From positions 456,501 to 520,500 of the forward strand of contig NZ_CP014616.1 in the NCBI RefSeq assembly GCF_001590685.1: 64,000 nt of DNA. Reading direction: 5' to 3'. Both the position numbers and the translations under genes were made by a program. Under the pieces are notes generated by a model, which saw only the letters and a program-made list of their open reading frames with translations, ran no database searches and was not told the DNA's origin. Positions 17,055 to 24,950 of this stretch are shown piece after piece (within the stretch, counting starts at the first letter, position 1; the number at the start of each line of letters is the position of its first letter). Origin of the DNA: Sporosarcina psychrophila. GTDB lineage: Bacteria > Bacillota > Bacilli > Bacillales_A > Planococcaceae.

Positions 17055-17864
17055 ATGGATGGAAATGTACTGTTTGCATTCGCCCTTACTCTTTTTGCGG
17101 GACTTGCAACGGGAATCGGTAGCTTACTTGCATTTTTCACAAAAAGGACGAATACAAAGTTCCTCTCGATAGCCCTCGGATTTTCAGCGGGCGTTATGAT
17201 TTACGTGTCACTTGTCGAAATATTTGTAAAAGCTAAAGATGCACTTGTGTTAGATTTGGGCTTAACCAATGGCTATTGGGTGACAATCGCCGGCTTTTTC
17301 GGCGGAATGCTGTTGATTGCACTTATCGATCGTCTGATTCCTGCGATTGGGAATCCGCATGAGGTAAAGAGTGTAGAAGACGTGAATGCAGGTCCGACGA
17401 ATGACGAATATGCCAAGCTGAAAAAAATGGGTATGTTTACAGCCCTCGCTATTGCCATACACAACTTTCCAGAGGGAATTGCAACATTCACTTCGGCGTT
17501 GCAAGACCCTACGCTTGGAATTGCTATTGCCATCGCAGTTGCGATACACAATATTCCAGAAGGGATTGCTGTCGCCGTACCTATTTATTTTGCGACGGGT
17601 AATCGTAAGCAAGCATTTAAGTTATCGTTTCTTTCTGGATTGGCAGAACCAGTTGGTGCGATTGTGGCCTATCTTATTTTGATGCCTTATTTGAACGGTA
17701 TTATGTTCGGCGTTATCTTTGCTGCTGTAGCAGGAATTATGGTATTCATTTCAATCGATGAATTACTGCCTGCTGCTCGGGAATACGGCGAAGCGCATTT
17801 GTCGGTCTACGGTTTTATGGCTGGAATGGCAGTAATGGCTGTTAGTCTCGTGCTTGTCGCGTAA
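17055..17864 (+). CDS. zupT: ZIP family divalent metal transporter
   Basis: A 269-aa ZIP-family membrane protein (8 helices) that imports zinc and other divalent cations. The two hallmark metal-binding motifs are present in TM4 and TM5, HNFPEG and HNIPEG. Overall length and order match ZupT. The start at ATG 17055 follows GAAAGAAGATG. niaP lies 90 bases downstream without a clear terminator between them. I see no convincing Zur or MntR box upstream. Confidence 0.93.
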   Translation: MDGNVLFAFALTLFAGLATGIGSLLAFFTKRTNTKFLSIALGFSAGVMIYVSLVEIFVKAKDALVLDLGLTNGYWVTIAGFFGGMLLIALIDRLIPAIGNPHEVKSVEDVNAGPTNDEYAKLKKMGMFTALAIAIHNFPEGIATFTSALQDPTLGIAIAIAVAIHNIPEGIAVAVPIYFATGNRKQAFKLSFLSGLAEPVGAIVAYLILMPYLNGIMFGVIFAAVAGIMVFISIDELLPAAREYGEAHLSVYGFMAGMAVMAVSLVLVA

Positions 17865-17895
17865 AAAAACCTTTGTGTGGATTCGGTGTGTAAGG

Positions 17896-17919
17896 TATAA
17901 TGACAGGTGTAAAGACACC
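17896..17919 (+). promoter_or_regulatory. Putative niaP promoter with NiaR-like operator
   Basis: A TATAAT -10 element (17896-17901) is followed four bases later by the inverted repeat GGTGT-AAAG-ACACC (17906-17919), which would cover the transcription start. The position fits a repressor site. NiaR (YrxA) control of niacin transport genes is known in Bacillales, but the match to its exact consensus is from memory. Confidence 0.5.
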
Positions 17920-17954
17920 GGGTTACACACTACACTACGAGGGGTAGAGACGTT

Positions 17955-19160
17955 ATGAAGAAACAGAAACAGGAAATTTCCCGAAATAAATTATTAGGGC
18001 TTGCGGGAACGGGCTGGATGTTCGATGCAATGGACGTCGGAATTCTGTCGTTCGTTATCGCGGCACTTGCAGTAGAATGGCAGTTGACGCCATCTCAAAT
18101 GGGTTGGATAGGCAGCGTCAACTCGATTGGGATGGCAGTTGGTGCATTAGGATTTGGAATGCTTGCGGATAAAATCGGTAGGAAAAACGTATTTATGATG
18201 ACGCTTGTCCTGTTCTCTGTGGCTAGTGGATTATCTGCGTTGACGATGACGCTTACTGCTTTTCTGATCCTCCGCTTTTTTGTCGGAGCAGGACTTGGTG
18301 GCGAGTTGCCAGTCGCATCGACATTAGTATCTGAAAGCGTTGAGGCGCATGAACGGGGGCGTGTTGTCGTGCTCCTTGAAAGTTTTTGGGCAGCAGGATG
18401 GTTGCTAGCCGCAATCATCGCCTACTTTGTTATTCCGAACTATGGCTGGAGACTTGCGTTAATTATTACAGCATTGCCGGCATTTTACGCCATCTATCTT
18501 CGACGCAGATTACCGGATTCTCCGAAGTTTGAGCTGGATGGCAAACCGAAACAGTCAGCTGTAGAAAAGATTAAAACACTGTGGTCGAATAAGTATGCAC
18601 GACGAACACTCATGCTTTGGATCGTCTGGTTCACGGTAGTATTTTCATATTATGGCATGTTCCTGTGGTTACCAAGTGTTATGGTAATGAAAGGCTTTGA
18701 TTTGATTCATAGCTTCAAATACGTTCTTATTATGACGCTTGCTCAATTGCCAGGCTATTTTACAGCTGCTTGGTTAATCGAGAGAGCAGGACGGAAATTT
18801 GTTCTCGCCACGTATCTTCTTGGAACTGCAGCAAGTGCATTGTTCTTTGGTAACGCAGAAACACTTCCATTGCTTCTCACTTCGGGTGCATTGTTATCCT
18901 TCTTTAACTTAGGTGCTTGGGGAGCTTTGTACGCGTATTCACCAGAACAATATCCGACTGCAATCCGGGCAACAGGATCTGGAATGGCGGCAGCGGTTGG
19001 CCGTATTGGCGGTATATTCGGACCGTTACTCATCGGTACACTTCTTGCGGCAGGTTACGGATTCGATTTGGTATTCGGTATCTTCTGTGGCGCGATTATT
19101 ATCGGTGTGATAGCCGTTGTCTTTTTAGGGACAGAAACGAAACAGACTGAATTGGAATGA
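17955..19160 (+). CDS. niaP: Niacin permease NiaP (MFS)
   Basis: A 401-aa major facilitator (12 helices), strongly similar along its length to B. subtilis NiaP (YceI), which imports nicotinate for NAD synthesis. Shared stretches include WMFDAMDVGILSF, GLGGELPVASTLVSE and the C-terminal TETKQTELE. The MFS loop 2-3 motif reads GMLADKIGRKN. The gene follows a palindromic putative operator and ends in a terminator, so it is likely an independent unit. Confidence 0.93.
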   Translation: MKKQKQEISRNKLLGLAGTGWMFDAMDVGILSFVIAALAVEWQLTPSQMGWIGSVNSIGMAVGALGFGMLADKIGRKNVFMMTLVLFSVASGLSALTMTLTAFLILRFFVGAGLGGELPVASTLVSESVEAHERGRVVVLLESFWAAGWLLAAIIAYFVIPNYGWRLALIITALPAFYAIYLRRRLPDSPKFELDGKPKQSAVEKIKTLWSNKYARRTLMLWIVWFTVVFSYYGMFLWLPSVMVMKGFDLIHSFKYVLIMTLAQLPGYFTAAWLIERAGRKFVLATYLLGTAASALFFGNAETLPLLLTSGALLSFFNLGAWGALYAYSPEQYPTAIRATGSGMAAAVGRIGGIFGPLLIGTLLAAGYGFDLVFGIFCGAIIIGVIAVVFLGTETKQTELE

Positions 19161-19166
19161 ATGATG

Positions 19167-19198
19167 GCCTGCCTTTTGTGATGAGGGCAGGCTTTTTT
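19167..19198 (+). terminator. Intrinsic terminator of niaP
   Basis: GCCTGCC/GGCAGGC stem with a T6 tail starting seven bases after the stop codon. Confidence 0.85.
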
Positions 19199-19268
19199 AA
19201 AATTAATCAAATGAAACTTCCACCGCTATTCATCCGTAAAAGAAGGTAAGGATAAAGGGGATGAGAAT

Positions 19269-19610
19269 ATGTCAGTACGCGAATTTACTGTATCTATTTT
19301 ACCAGCGGCGGCAATGGATGTTATTGAGCAATTTGTAGTCAGAGGGAGTATCAGTGGAACGCTTGTCGATCGGTATGTGAGGCGGCTAGGCGATTACGAA
19401 GTCCATGTCCTAGTGTTGGAAAAGTATTATATGAGGTCCAGCAACCGCGCGTCGCTTACTGTGACAATCGATAATTTAGAAGGACAAACGAAAGTCCATG
19501 CGGTCGCATCCGGCGGTTCAGAAGGGATGTTCCTGCGCTTTGATTGGGGCGCTGGAAATAATTTTGCGAACAGTGTGGAGTCTGCATTGGGATCGTATAT
19601 AGTGGGTTAG
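19269..19610 (+). CDS. Small uncharacterised protein, DUF6054-like
   Basis: A 113-aa soluble protein with no signal peptide or membrane helix. It has a conserved-looking C-terminal FDWGAGNNFANSVESAL motif that I associate with the Bacillota DUF6054 family (recall). The predicted fold is alpha/beta. The ATG follows AAAGGGGATG. It is isolated between niaP and the DNA glycosylase, and nothing in the sequence points to a biochemical role. Confidence 0.65.
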   Translation: MSVREFTVSILPAAAMDVIEQFVVRGSISGTLVDRYVRRLGDYEVHVLVLEKYYMRSSNRASLTVTIDNLEGQTKVHAVASGGSEGMFLRFDWGAGNNFANSVESALGSYIVG

Positions 19611-19666
19611 AATGAAGAGATAGGCAAAAATAATCAACGCAACAAACCAATAGCGACATAGTCCAG

Positions 19667-19698
19667 AGTCTTTCCTTTTGATGGAAAGGCTTATTTTG
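19667..19698 (+). terminator. Weak intrinsic terminator
   Basis: CTTTCC/GGAAAG stem, seven-base loop, then TTATTTTG. It could end the 113-aa gene. Confidence 0.5.
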
Positions 19699-19730
19699 TT
19701 AAAATGAAAACACAAGAGAGGGGTGCTTAG

Positions 19731-20378
19731 ATGTTCCGTATACCTGAATCGATTGCGAACCTTGGCCGGGAACGGATAGAAGGTTTTCCTGTGGAGGGGT
19801 TTATTTACGGAGAAGGTCCCATAAAACCGGAGCTGATGCTAATCGGCGAAGCACCTGGTGAATTCGAATTGGTTGATGGCATTCCTTTTATCGGTCGTGC
19901 TGGGAAGGAACTGATGAAGTCACTCGAGACAATCGGTTTAACACGTGAAGACGTTTATATTACAAGTGCAGTCCGCAGCAGGCCATATAGATGGGGAACG
20001 AAAAATAACCGTGACGGAACCACGACAGAACGGAAATATAATCGGCCACCAACCATGAAGGAAATTTTGGCACATGCGCCAGTGCTCGATTATGAACTAG
20101 CAAATATTGAGCCGAAGCTCATTGTCACGCTTGGTAACGTCGGATTGCAGCGATTACTTGGCAAAGAGGCGAAGGTGACGGAGCTTCACGGGCAGCTGTT
20201 GGATCGCCCCATTCAATTTTTAAAAGAATTAGATGATACGAGCTTCAACTTGACACAGAAGTTGTACAGGATAGTGCCGACATTTCATCCTGCGTCTATC
20301 TTTTACAGGCCGTCGCATAGACCCTCATTAGATGCAGATTGGTTGGAGATTGGCCGTATATTGGGGGAGATGAATTAG
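19731..20378 (+). CDS. Uracil-DNA glycosylase superfamily protein lacking Fe-S cysteines
   Basis: A 215-aa UDG-superfamily protein (family 4/5-like) predicted to excise uracil or deaminated bases. Motif A is GEAPGE (39-44) followed by DGIPFIGRAG, and motif B is FHPAS (H186). Unlike classical family 4 enzymes it contains no cysteine at all, so it cannot bind the usual 4Fe-4S cluster. AGAGGGG precedes the ATG. Its stop codon shares one base with the start of the next gene, so the two are coupled. Confidence 0.82.
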   Translation: MFRIPESIANLGRERIEGFPVEGFIYGEGPIKPELMLIGEAPGEFELVDGIPFIGRAGKELMKSLETIGLTREDVYITSAVRSRPYRWGTKNNRDGTTTERKYNRPPTMKEILAHAPVLDYELANIEPKLIVTLGNVGLQRLLGKEAKVTELHGQLLDRPIQFLKELDDTSFNLTQKLYRIVPTFHPASIFYRPSHRPSLDADWLEIGRILGEMN

Positions 20379-20920
20379 TGGAAGCGATTCATCATAAAAA
20401 AGTACTGATTATCGGTTGCAGTGGAGCTGGAAAGTCGACCCTGTCACGCAAGCTCGCTATGAGGTGGGGATTGCCTTTGCATCATCTTGATGCACTGTTT
20501 TGGAATGAAGGGTGGATACCTACACCAAAACCGGAATTCCGTGAGATGTTGAAAGACGTGGTAGCGCAGCCTGAATGGATCATCGATGGGCATTTCAATT
20601 CCACACTTGAAATGAGAGCACAATATGCGGATCTAATCATCTTTCTTGATTTTTCGAACTGGCTTTGCTTATCACGGGTCACGAAGAGGGTATGGAGTTA
20701 TTGGGGACAGACACGTCCAGATATGGCGGAGGGATGTCCCGAAAAGATTGATATGAATTTTGTCCGCTGGATTTGGCGCTATCCGAAAGACGTTCGACCG
20801 GGTGTGTTAGACATTTTGCGGAAAACTCAAGCGGATGTCGTACTGCTGAAGACATCGGTTGAAGTTGAAAGATGGTTAGCGACTACACCGCAAAGAAATA
20901 CAAAAGGAGGAGTTCTATGA
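20378..20920 (+). CDS. P-loop nucleotide kinase-like protein (FlaR/topology modulation family)
   Basis: A 180-aa adenylate-kinase-like P-loop NTPase of the group annotated as 'DNA topology modulation protein FlaR'. Walker A GCSGAGKST lies at 13-21, followed by LHHLDALFW and a DGHFNSTLEMR substrate or lid region. The GTG start at 20378 is chosen because GGGGGAG lies eight bases upstream and it overlaps the glycosylase stop by one base. An alternative start at 20339 lies within that gene. The physiological substrate is unknown. Confidence 0.78.
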   Translation: MEAIHHKKVLIIGCSGAGKSTLSRKLAMRWGLPLHHLDALFWNEGWIPTPKPEFREMLKDVVAQPEWIIDGHFNSTLEMRAQYADLIIFLDFSNWLCLSRVTKRVWSYWGQTRPDMAEGCPEKIDMNFVRWIWRYPKDVRPGVLDILRKTQADVVLLKTSVEVERWLATTPQRNTKGGVL

Positions 20921-21885
20921 TTCGCTTTGAAAATGTAACAAAACGTTTTGCGGATGGAACGGAAGCGTTGAAGAATGTGTCCGTGACAATCCCGACAAAT
21001 AAGTTAACTGCCATTATTGGCCCTTCTGGCTGTGGAAAGACGACGCTTATGCGGATGATTAATCGGCTGGAAGTGCCGTCAGAAGGCGCCATCTATATCG
21101 ATGAGCTGCCAATCTTCGAACGAGACGAAGTGGAGCTACGGCGTTCAATTGGCTATGTCATTCAACGAATCGGTCTCATTCCTCATATGACGATTGAAGA
21201 TAATATTGCACTTGTTCCTGAATTACTCAAGTGGGATAAAGAGAAAACTGCTGTTCGTGTCGATGAGTTACTTGATATGGTGGATCTTGATCCGGCTGTA
21301 TTTAAGAAACGTTACCCTTTTGAGCTATCAGGTGGTCAACAGCAGCGGGTCGGCGTTAGCCGGGCACTTGCGAGTGACCCGAACATTATTTTAATGGACG
21401 AGCCCTTTTCGGCACTCGATCCTATCAGCCGTGAACAACTCCAAAAAGAATTGAAGAAGCTACAGAAGAAAATCAAAAAGACAATTGTATTTGTAACACA
21501 CGATATGGACGAAGCACTCGAAATTGCGGATGTAATTATCGTGATGCGGGAGGGGCAAATTGAGCAGATATCTTCGCCTGATGAATTGATTGAAAATCAG
21601 GCAAATGATTTCGTTCGTGAATTCATTGGACAGGAACGAATTGACAGACAGCGTAATTTCGGTCAGAGACCTATTAAAGAGTTCGTTAGATTCTATGATG
21701 AAACATGGACAGGCGAAGTAAGAGAAGTGACTTCAATGCTGACAGTCGATGATGCAATTACTGTCCTGGATGCCCATCCTAGCAGTCGTCTTGCCGTAGC
21801 TGAAGACGGAGTTGTGATTGGCTATATTGGTCATCATTCGCTCTTGCAAGCGTCAATGGATAACGGGAAGTGGGTGAAATCATGA
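20917..21885 (+). CDS. Osmoprotectant-type ABC ATPase (OpuCA/ProV-like)
   Basis: Cytoplasmic ATPase (322 aa) of a quaternary-amine importer. Walker A GPSGCGKTT is at 35-43, followed by signature LSGGQQQR, Walker B IILMDEPFSALD and switch His THD. The C-terminal tail (about 250-315) carries what looks like a single CBS-type segment, shorter than the two-CBS tail of OpuCA (about 380 aa). ATG 20917 overlaps the upstream stop (ATGA) and follows AAAGGAGG. The substrate (glycine betaine, choline, carnitine or ergothioneine) is not decided by the sequence. Confidence 0.88.
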   Translation: MIRFENVTKRFADGTEALKNVSVTIPTNKLTAIIGPSGCGKTTLMRMINRLEVPSEGAIYIDELPIFERDEVELRRSIGYVIQRIGLIPHMTIEDNIALVPELLKWDKEKTAVRVDELLDMVDLDPAVFKKRYPFELSGGQQQRVGVSRALASDPNIILMDEPFSALDPISREQLQKELKKLQKKIKKTIVFVTHDMDEALEIADVIIVMREGQIEQISSPDELIENQANDFVREFIGQERIDRQRNFGQRPIKEFVRFYDETWTGEVREVTSMLTVDDAITVLDAHPSSRLAVAEDGVVIGYIGHHSLLQASMDNGKWVKS

Positions 21886-22520
21886 AGAACTTTATCGAGA
21901 CAGTGACTAGTCGTTCAGACATGATTACAGAAGCTTTTCTCCAACATATCTTTCTGTCTTTCGTAGCACTTGCCATCGGGATACTCATTGCTCTACCAAC
22001 TGGAATGCTGGTTGCCCGTCATCGTCGTTTTGCAGAGCCAATCATTGGTGTAGCAGCGATTTTACAGACGATACCAAGCCTTGCATTGTTCGGTTTTCTT
22101 GTTCCGTTAATCGGAATAGGCTCAAAAACGGCTCTTATTGCACTTATTATTTACGCATTGTTACCAATCGTACGCAATACATATGCGGGTCTTACAGGTG
22201 TCGATGAGGCGATTGTCGAAGCGGGACGCGGGATGGGGATGACGCCCAACCAAATCTTGAAGAAAATTGAGTTTCCGATTGCCTTGCCTGTTATCATGGC
22301 TGGTATTCGGACAGCGACTGTGCTGACGGTAGGTATTGCCACGCTTGCAACATTCGTCGGGGCAGGCGGACTGGGAGATGTTATTTATAGGGGTTTGCAA
22401 TCTTATAATAATGCGCTTGTTCTTGCAGGAGCGCTGCCAGTTGCATTACTCGCCATCGCTTTTGACTTCATCCTAAAATGGGTAGAGAAGAAGGTAACTC
22501 CAAAAGGCGTACAACATTGA
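21882..22520 (+). CDS. Osmoprotectant-type ABC permease (OpuCB/OpuCD-like)
   Basis: A 212-aa permease with five or six helices and the ATPase-coupling EAA-type loop EAGRGMGMTPNQ. It resembles OpuCB/OpuCD and YehW/YehY, and as the only permease gene it probably forms a homodimer. ATG 21882 overlaps the ATPase stop by four bases (ATGA); the upstream GTG at 21870 is less likely. The binding-protein gene follows 14 bases after the stop. Confidence 0.88.
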   Translation: MKNFIETVTSRSDMITEAFLQHIFLSFVALAIGILIALPTGMLVARHRRFAEPIIGVAAILQTIPSLALFGFLVPLIGIGSKTALIALIIYALLPIVRNTYAGLTGVDEAIVEAGRGMGMTPNQILKKIEFPIALPVIMAGIRTATVLTVGIATLATFVGAGGLGDVIYRGLQSYNNALVLAGALPVALLAIAFDFILKWVEKKVTPKGVQH

Positions 22521-22534
22521 TAGGGGGAAGAAAG

Positions 22535-23425
22535 ATGAAAAAAGGATTAGGAATTATTTTAATGTCGTTGACACTGCTACTTGGGGCGTGCGGCGGAAAA
22601 GATGAAATTGTTATCAGTGGTAAGCCATGGACAGAGCAATTCATACTGCCGCATATTTTAGGGCAATATATTGAGGCAGAAACGGATTATAAAGTGAAGT
22701 ATAAAGATGGTCTAGGTGAAGTAGCTATCATGACGCCTGCACTTGAAAAAGGCGATATCGATCTTTACGTAGAATATACAGGAACGGGTTTGAAAGACGT
22801 TCTGAAAGAAGAATCGAAAGCGGGAGAGAGTTCTGAAAGCGTTTTGGAACGTGTGAAAAAAGGCTATGAAGATAAATTTGGAGTGACATGGCTAGAGCCA
22901 CTTGGTTTCGAAAACGGCTATACGTTGGCTTTCACGAAGGATAAAGAATACAATGCGAAAACATACTCCGACCTCGCAGGAATTTCCGCAGATGAAGAAA
23001 TGATATTTGGAGCACCGCATGCTTTCTATGAGCGTAAAGGTGATGGCTATGATGATATGGTAATTTCTTATCCATTTACATTCAAAGACACGAAGAGCCT
23101 GGACCCAAATGTGATGTATGAAGCGGTGAAAAATGGGGATGTTGATGTTATTCCAGCATTCACAACAGACAGCCGTATTCAGATGTTCGATCTTGCCACA
23201 ACGGAAGACGATCTAGGATTTTTCCCGAAATATGATGCAGCACCAGTCGTGCGTCAGGAAACATTGAAGAAGTTTCCTGAACTTGAAAAAGTGCTTAATA
23301 GCTTAGCAGGAAAAATTACGGAAGAAGATATGCTGAAAATGAATGCCCGCGTTGATTTGGATAAAGAGAAACCAGAAGACGTTGCCCGCGCGTTTTTGAT
23401 TGAAAAAGAATTAATTAAGGAATAA
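22535..23425 (+). CDS. Osmoprotectant-binding lipoprotein (OpuCC/OsmF-like)
   Basis: Substrate-binding lipoprotein (296 aa) that delivers ligand to the adjacent permease. Lipobox LLGAC puts the lipidated Cys at residue 19. The mature start SGKPWTEQF and the YVEYTGTGL segment are typical of the OpuAC/OsmF (YehZ) family of class F binding proteins. ATG 22535 follows AGGGGGAAG. No terminator precedes the hairpin repeat cluster that begins two bases after the stop. Ligand could be a betaine, choline or ergothioneine; residues alone do not settle it. Confidence 0.88.
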   Translation: MKKGLGIILMSLTLLLGACGGKDEIVISGKPWTEQFILPHILGQYIEAETDYKVKYKDGLGEVAIMTPALEKGDIDLYVEYTGTGLKDVLKEESKAGESSESVLERVKKGYEDKFGVTWLEPLGFENGYTLAFTKDKEYNAKTYSDLAGISADEEMIFGAPHAFYERKGDGYDDMVISYPFTFKDTKSLDPNVMYEAVKNGDVDVIPAFTTDSRIQMFDLATTEDDLGFFPKYDAAPVVRQETLKKFPELEKVLNSLAGKITEEDMLKMNARVDLDKEKPEDVARAFLIEKELIKE

Positions 23426-23426
23426 A

Positions 23427-23544
23427 GAAAAGCGTAAGCGCCTTGGTAGAGGCGACAGGCATAAGACGGGCTAGCGAAGCAGCGTTCTTTGCTGCATAGC
23501 TGGACTGACTTATGACCCAAGCCTCTGGGCGCTGTAGCTAGACA
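23427..23544. repeat. Hairpin repeat, type A (cluster 2, copy a)
   Basis: Type A rod: AGCGCC/GGCGCT ends, AGAGGC (23448-23453) pairing with GCCTCT (23521-23526), GGCATAAG/CTTATGACC, and AGCAGC/GCTGC(A) around the loop. The sequence differs from the 7285 and 49810 copies, but the pairing is kept. Confidence 0.85.
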
Positions 23545-23549
23545 ATAAA

Positions 23550-23669
23550 GAAAAGCGCAAGCGCCTTGGTAGACCCGAAAAGCGCTGGAGGACCATAAGA
23601 GAAAGGCGCTTTTTGCCTTTAACTTAAGGACTGAAGCGACTCGAGGGGCTAGGCGCTGTAGCTAGACAA
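23550..23669. repeat. Hairpin repeat, type B (cluster 2, copy b)
   Basis: Full type B copy with AAAGGC/GCCTTT core stem, the conserved GACTGAAGCGACTCGAGGGG segment and the GCTAGACA right end. Confidence 0.85.
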
Positions 23670-23672
23670 TAA

Positions 23673-23745
23673 GAAAAGCGCAAGCGCCTTGGTAGACCCG
23701 AAAAGCGCTGGAGGGCGTTAAGAGAAAGGCGCTTTTTGCCTTTAA
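23673..23745. repeat. Hairpin repeat, type B, truncated (cluster 2, copy c)
   Basis: Matches copy b up to the core hairpin, then breaks off after GCCTTTAAC and is joined directly to the mazG-like terminator. The right half is missing. Copies a-c fill the gap 23426-23745. Confidence 0.8.
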
Positions 23746-23778
23746 CAAAAACCGTTCCCGCAAGACTGGGAACGGTTT
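23746..23778 (-). terminator. Terminator of MazG-like gene (leftward)
   Basis: AAACCGTTCCC/GGGAACGGTTT stem with an eight-base loop. Read leftward it ends in a T run. Confidence 0.8.
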
Positions 23779-23785
23779 ACTTAAT

Positions 23786-24076
23786 TCATACAGGGTATTT
23801 CTCTGCATTTTTCTTCATCTTCGCACGTGCAGCTTCTTCCAAATCTATGCCGATGAGATCAGCGAATTGTAATAGATAAATAAATACGTCCGCTGCCTCA
23901 TCCACGATTTCCTGTTTATTATGAGCGACTGCTTCTTCTCCAGATTTCCATTGGAAGTGTTCTAGTAACTCACTTGCTTCCAAAGAAATTGAAATGGCGA
24001 GATTTCGAGCATCATGATTGCCGCCCCAATTGCGAGCTTTCGTAAATTCACGTATTTCAGTTTGTAGCTTTTCCAA
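23786..24076 (-). CDS. MazG-like nucleotide pyrophosphohydrolase
   Basis: A 96-aa MazG/RS21-C6-type all-alpha NTP pyrophosphohydrolase, probably cleaving non-canonical dNTPs (dCTP-like) to the monophosphate as house-cleaning. The metal-binding EXXE and EXXD motifs are visible as EASELLEHFQW and EIVDEAADVFIYLL. The start is TTG 24076, with AAAGGATGA upstream, because the nearby ATG runs straight into a stop. Oriented leftward, towards a strong terminator, next to a DNA glycosylase on the other strand. Confidence 0.85.
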   Translation of the reverse strand: MEKLQTEIREFTKARNWGGNHDARNLAISISLEASELLEHFQWKSGEEAVAHNKQEIVDEAADVFIYLLQFADLIGIDLEEAARAKMKKNAEKYPV

Positions 24077-24108
24077 ATTTATCTCATCCTTTCGACAGTT
24101 TTTCTTGA

Positions 24109-24228
24109 TGTCCAGCTACAGGCGCCAACTCCTCGGGACATTAGGCGTTTTATTGCGTGGGCTGTAGAACGCCCTCTCCACAAACCGTCGTATGCCTGTC
24201 GGAGCTAGACGGCGCCTTGTGCTTTTCT
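24109..24228. repeat. Hairpin repeat, type A-like, reverse orientation
   Basis: Reverse-strand copy: it starts CAGCTACAGGCGCC and ends GGCGCCTTGTGCTTTTC. An internal TATGCCTGTCGGAGCTAGAC segment looks like a junction of two elements. Confidence 0.7.
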
Positions 24229-24272
24229 TGAGTATACGTTACTTAGACTTGTGATTCTAGGGAATACTAATA

Positions 24273-24887
24273 ATGAAGTGGAGGGCGATTGCGATTTATA
24301 CACCTATAGATAAATTATTTTTTGAGGCACCTGTACTCGAATTGGCCCGAAATTTGCTCGGACAGTATATTGTGCACAAACAGCCAGAAGGGGATATTGT
24401 GGTTCGTATTGTTGAAACGGAAGCGTATCATGGACCTGAAGACAGAGCGGCGCATAGTTTTGATAATCGCCGAACGAAGCGGACAGAAATCATGTTTGGA
24501 ACCGCTGGACTTATTTATACCTATCAAATGCATACACATACCCTAATGAATGTAGTGAGCGGAGCAATTGGAACACCCCATGCCATTCTTATCAGGGCAG
24601 GAGAACCAGTGGTTGGATTAGAACTGATACAGGAGAACCGTGGCCATCATTTAAAAATGACAGATTGGACAAATGGACCAGGGAAATTATCGAAAGCACT
24701 TGGTGTGACAATGAAGTATTACGGTCATCATTGGACAGATGAGCCGCTATTTATTGCCGCAGGTGCTGCGCCTGAAGAAATTGTGGCTGGTCCCCGGGTG
24801 GGTATTGGAAACTCCGGAGAAGCGGTTCATTATCCATGGCGTTTTTATGAAAAAGATAGTCCTTATGTCTCCAAGTATCGTCCTTAA
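24273..24887 (+). CDS. 3-methyladenine DNA glycosylase (AAG/Mpg family)
   Basis: A 204-aa monofunctional alkyladenine glycosylase that removes alkylated purines from DNA. Family signatures are VETEAYHGPEDRAAHS (catalytic Glu region), RRTKRTEIMF, the intercalating-Tyr area YTYQMHTHTLMNVV, and TNGPGKLSKALG. Closest recalled relative is B. subtilis YxlJ. The ATG at 24273 has no convincing ribosome site; a GGAGGG lies just inside the ORF (24278-24283) ahead of ATT codons at 24288 and 24294. The true start is therefore less certain than usual. Confidence 0.88.
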   Translation: MKWRAIAIYTPIDKLFFEAPVLELARNLLGQYIVHKQPEGDIVVRIVETEAYHGPEDRAAHSFDNRRTKRTEIMFGTAGLIYTYQMHTHTLMNVVSGAIGTPHAILIRAGEPVVGLELIQENRGHHLKMTDWTNGPGKLSKALGVTMKYYGHHWTDEPLFIAAGAAPEEIVAGPRVGIGNSGEAVHYPWRFYEKDSPYVSKYRP

Positions 24888-24912
24888 GTTTAAATGTAGC
24901 TCAAAGAGGTAT
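24888..24912 (+). promoter_or_regulatory. Sigma-B-type promoter of yfkM
   Basis: GTTTAA (24888-24893), 13-base spacer, AGGTAT (24907-24912), close to the general stress consensus GTTTAA-N12-15-GGGTAT. It sits about 39 bases before the start codon. Confidence 0.7.
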
Positions 24913-24950
24913 AGAACAAGAGTACAAACAAAAAAAGGAGTGCATTTAAA

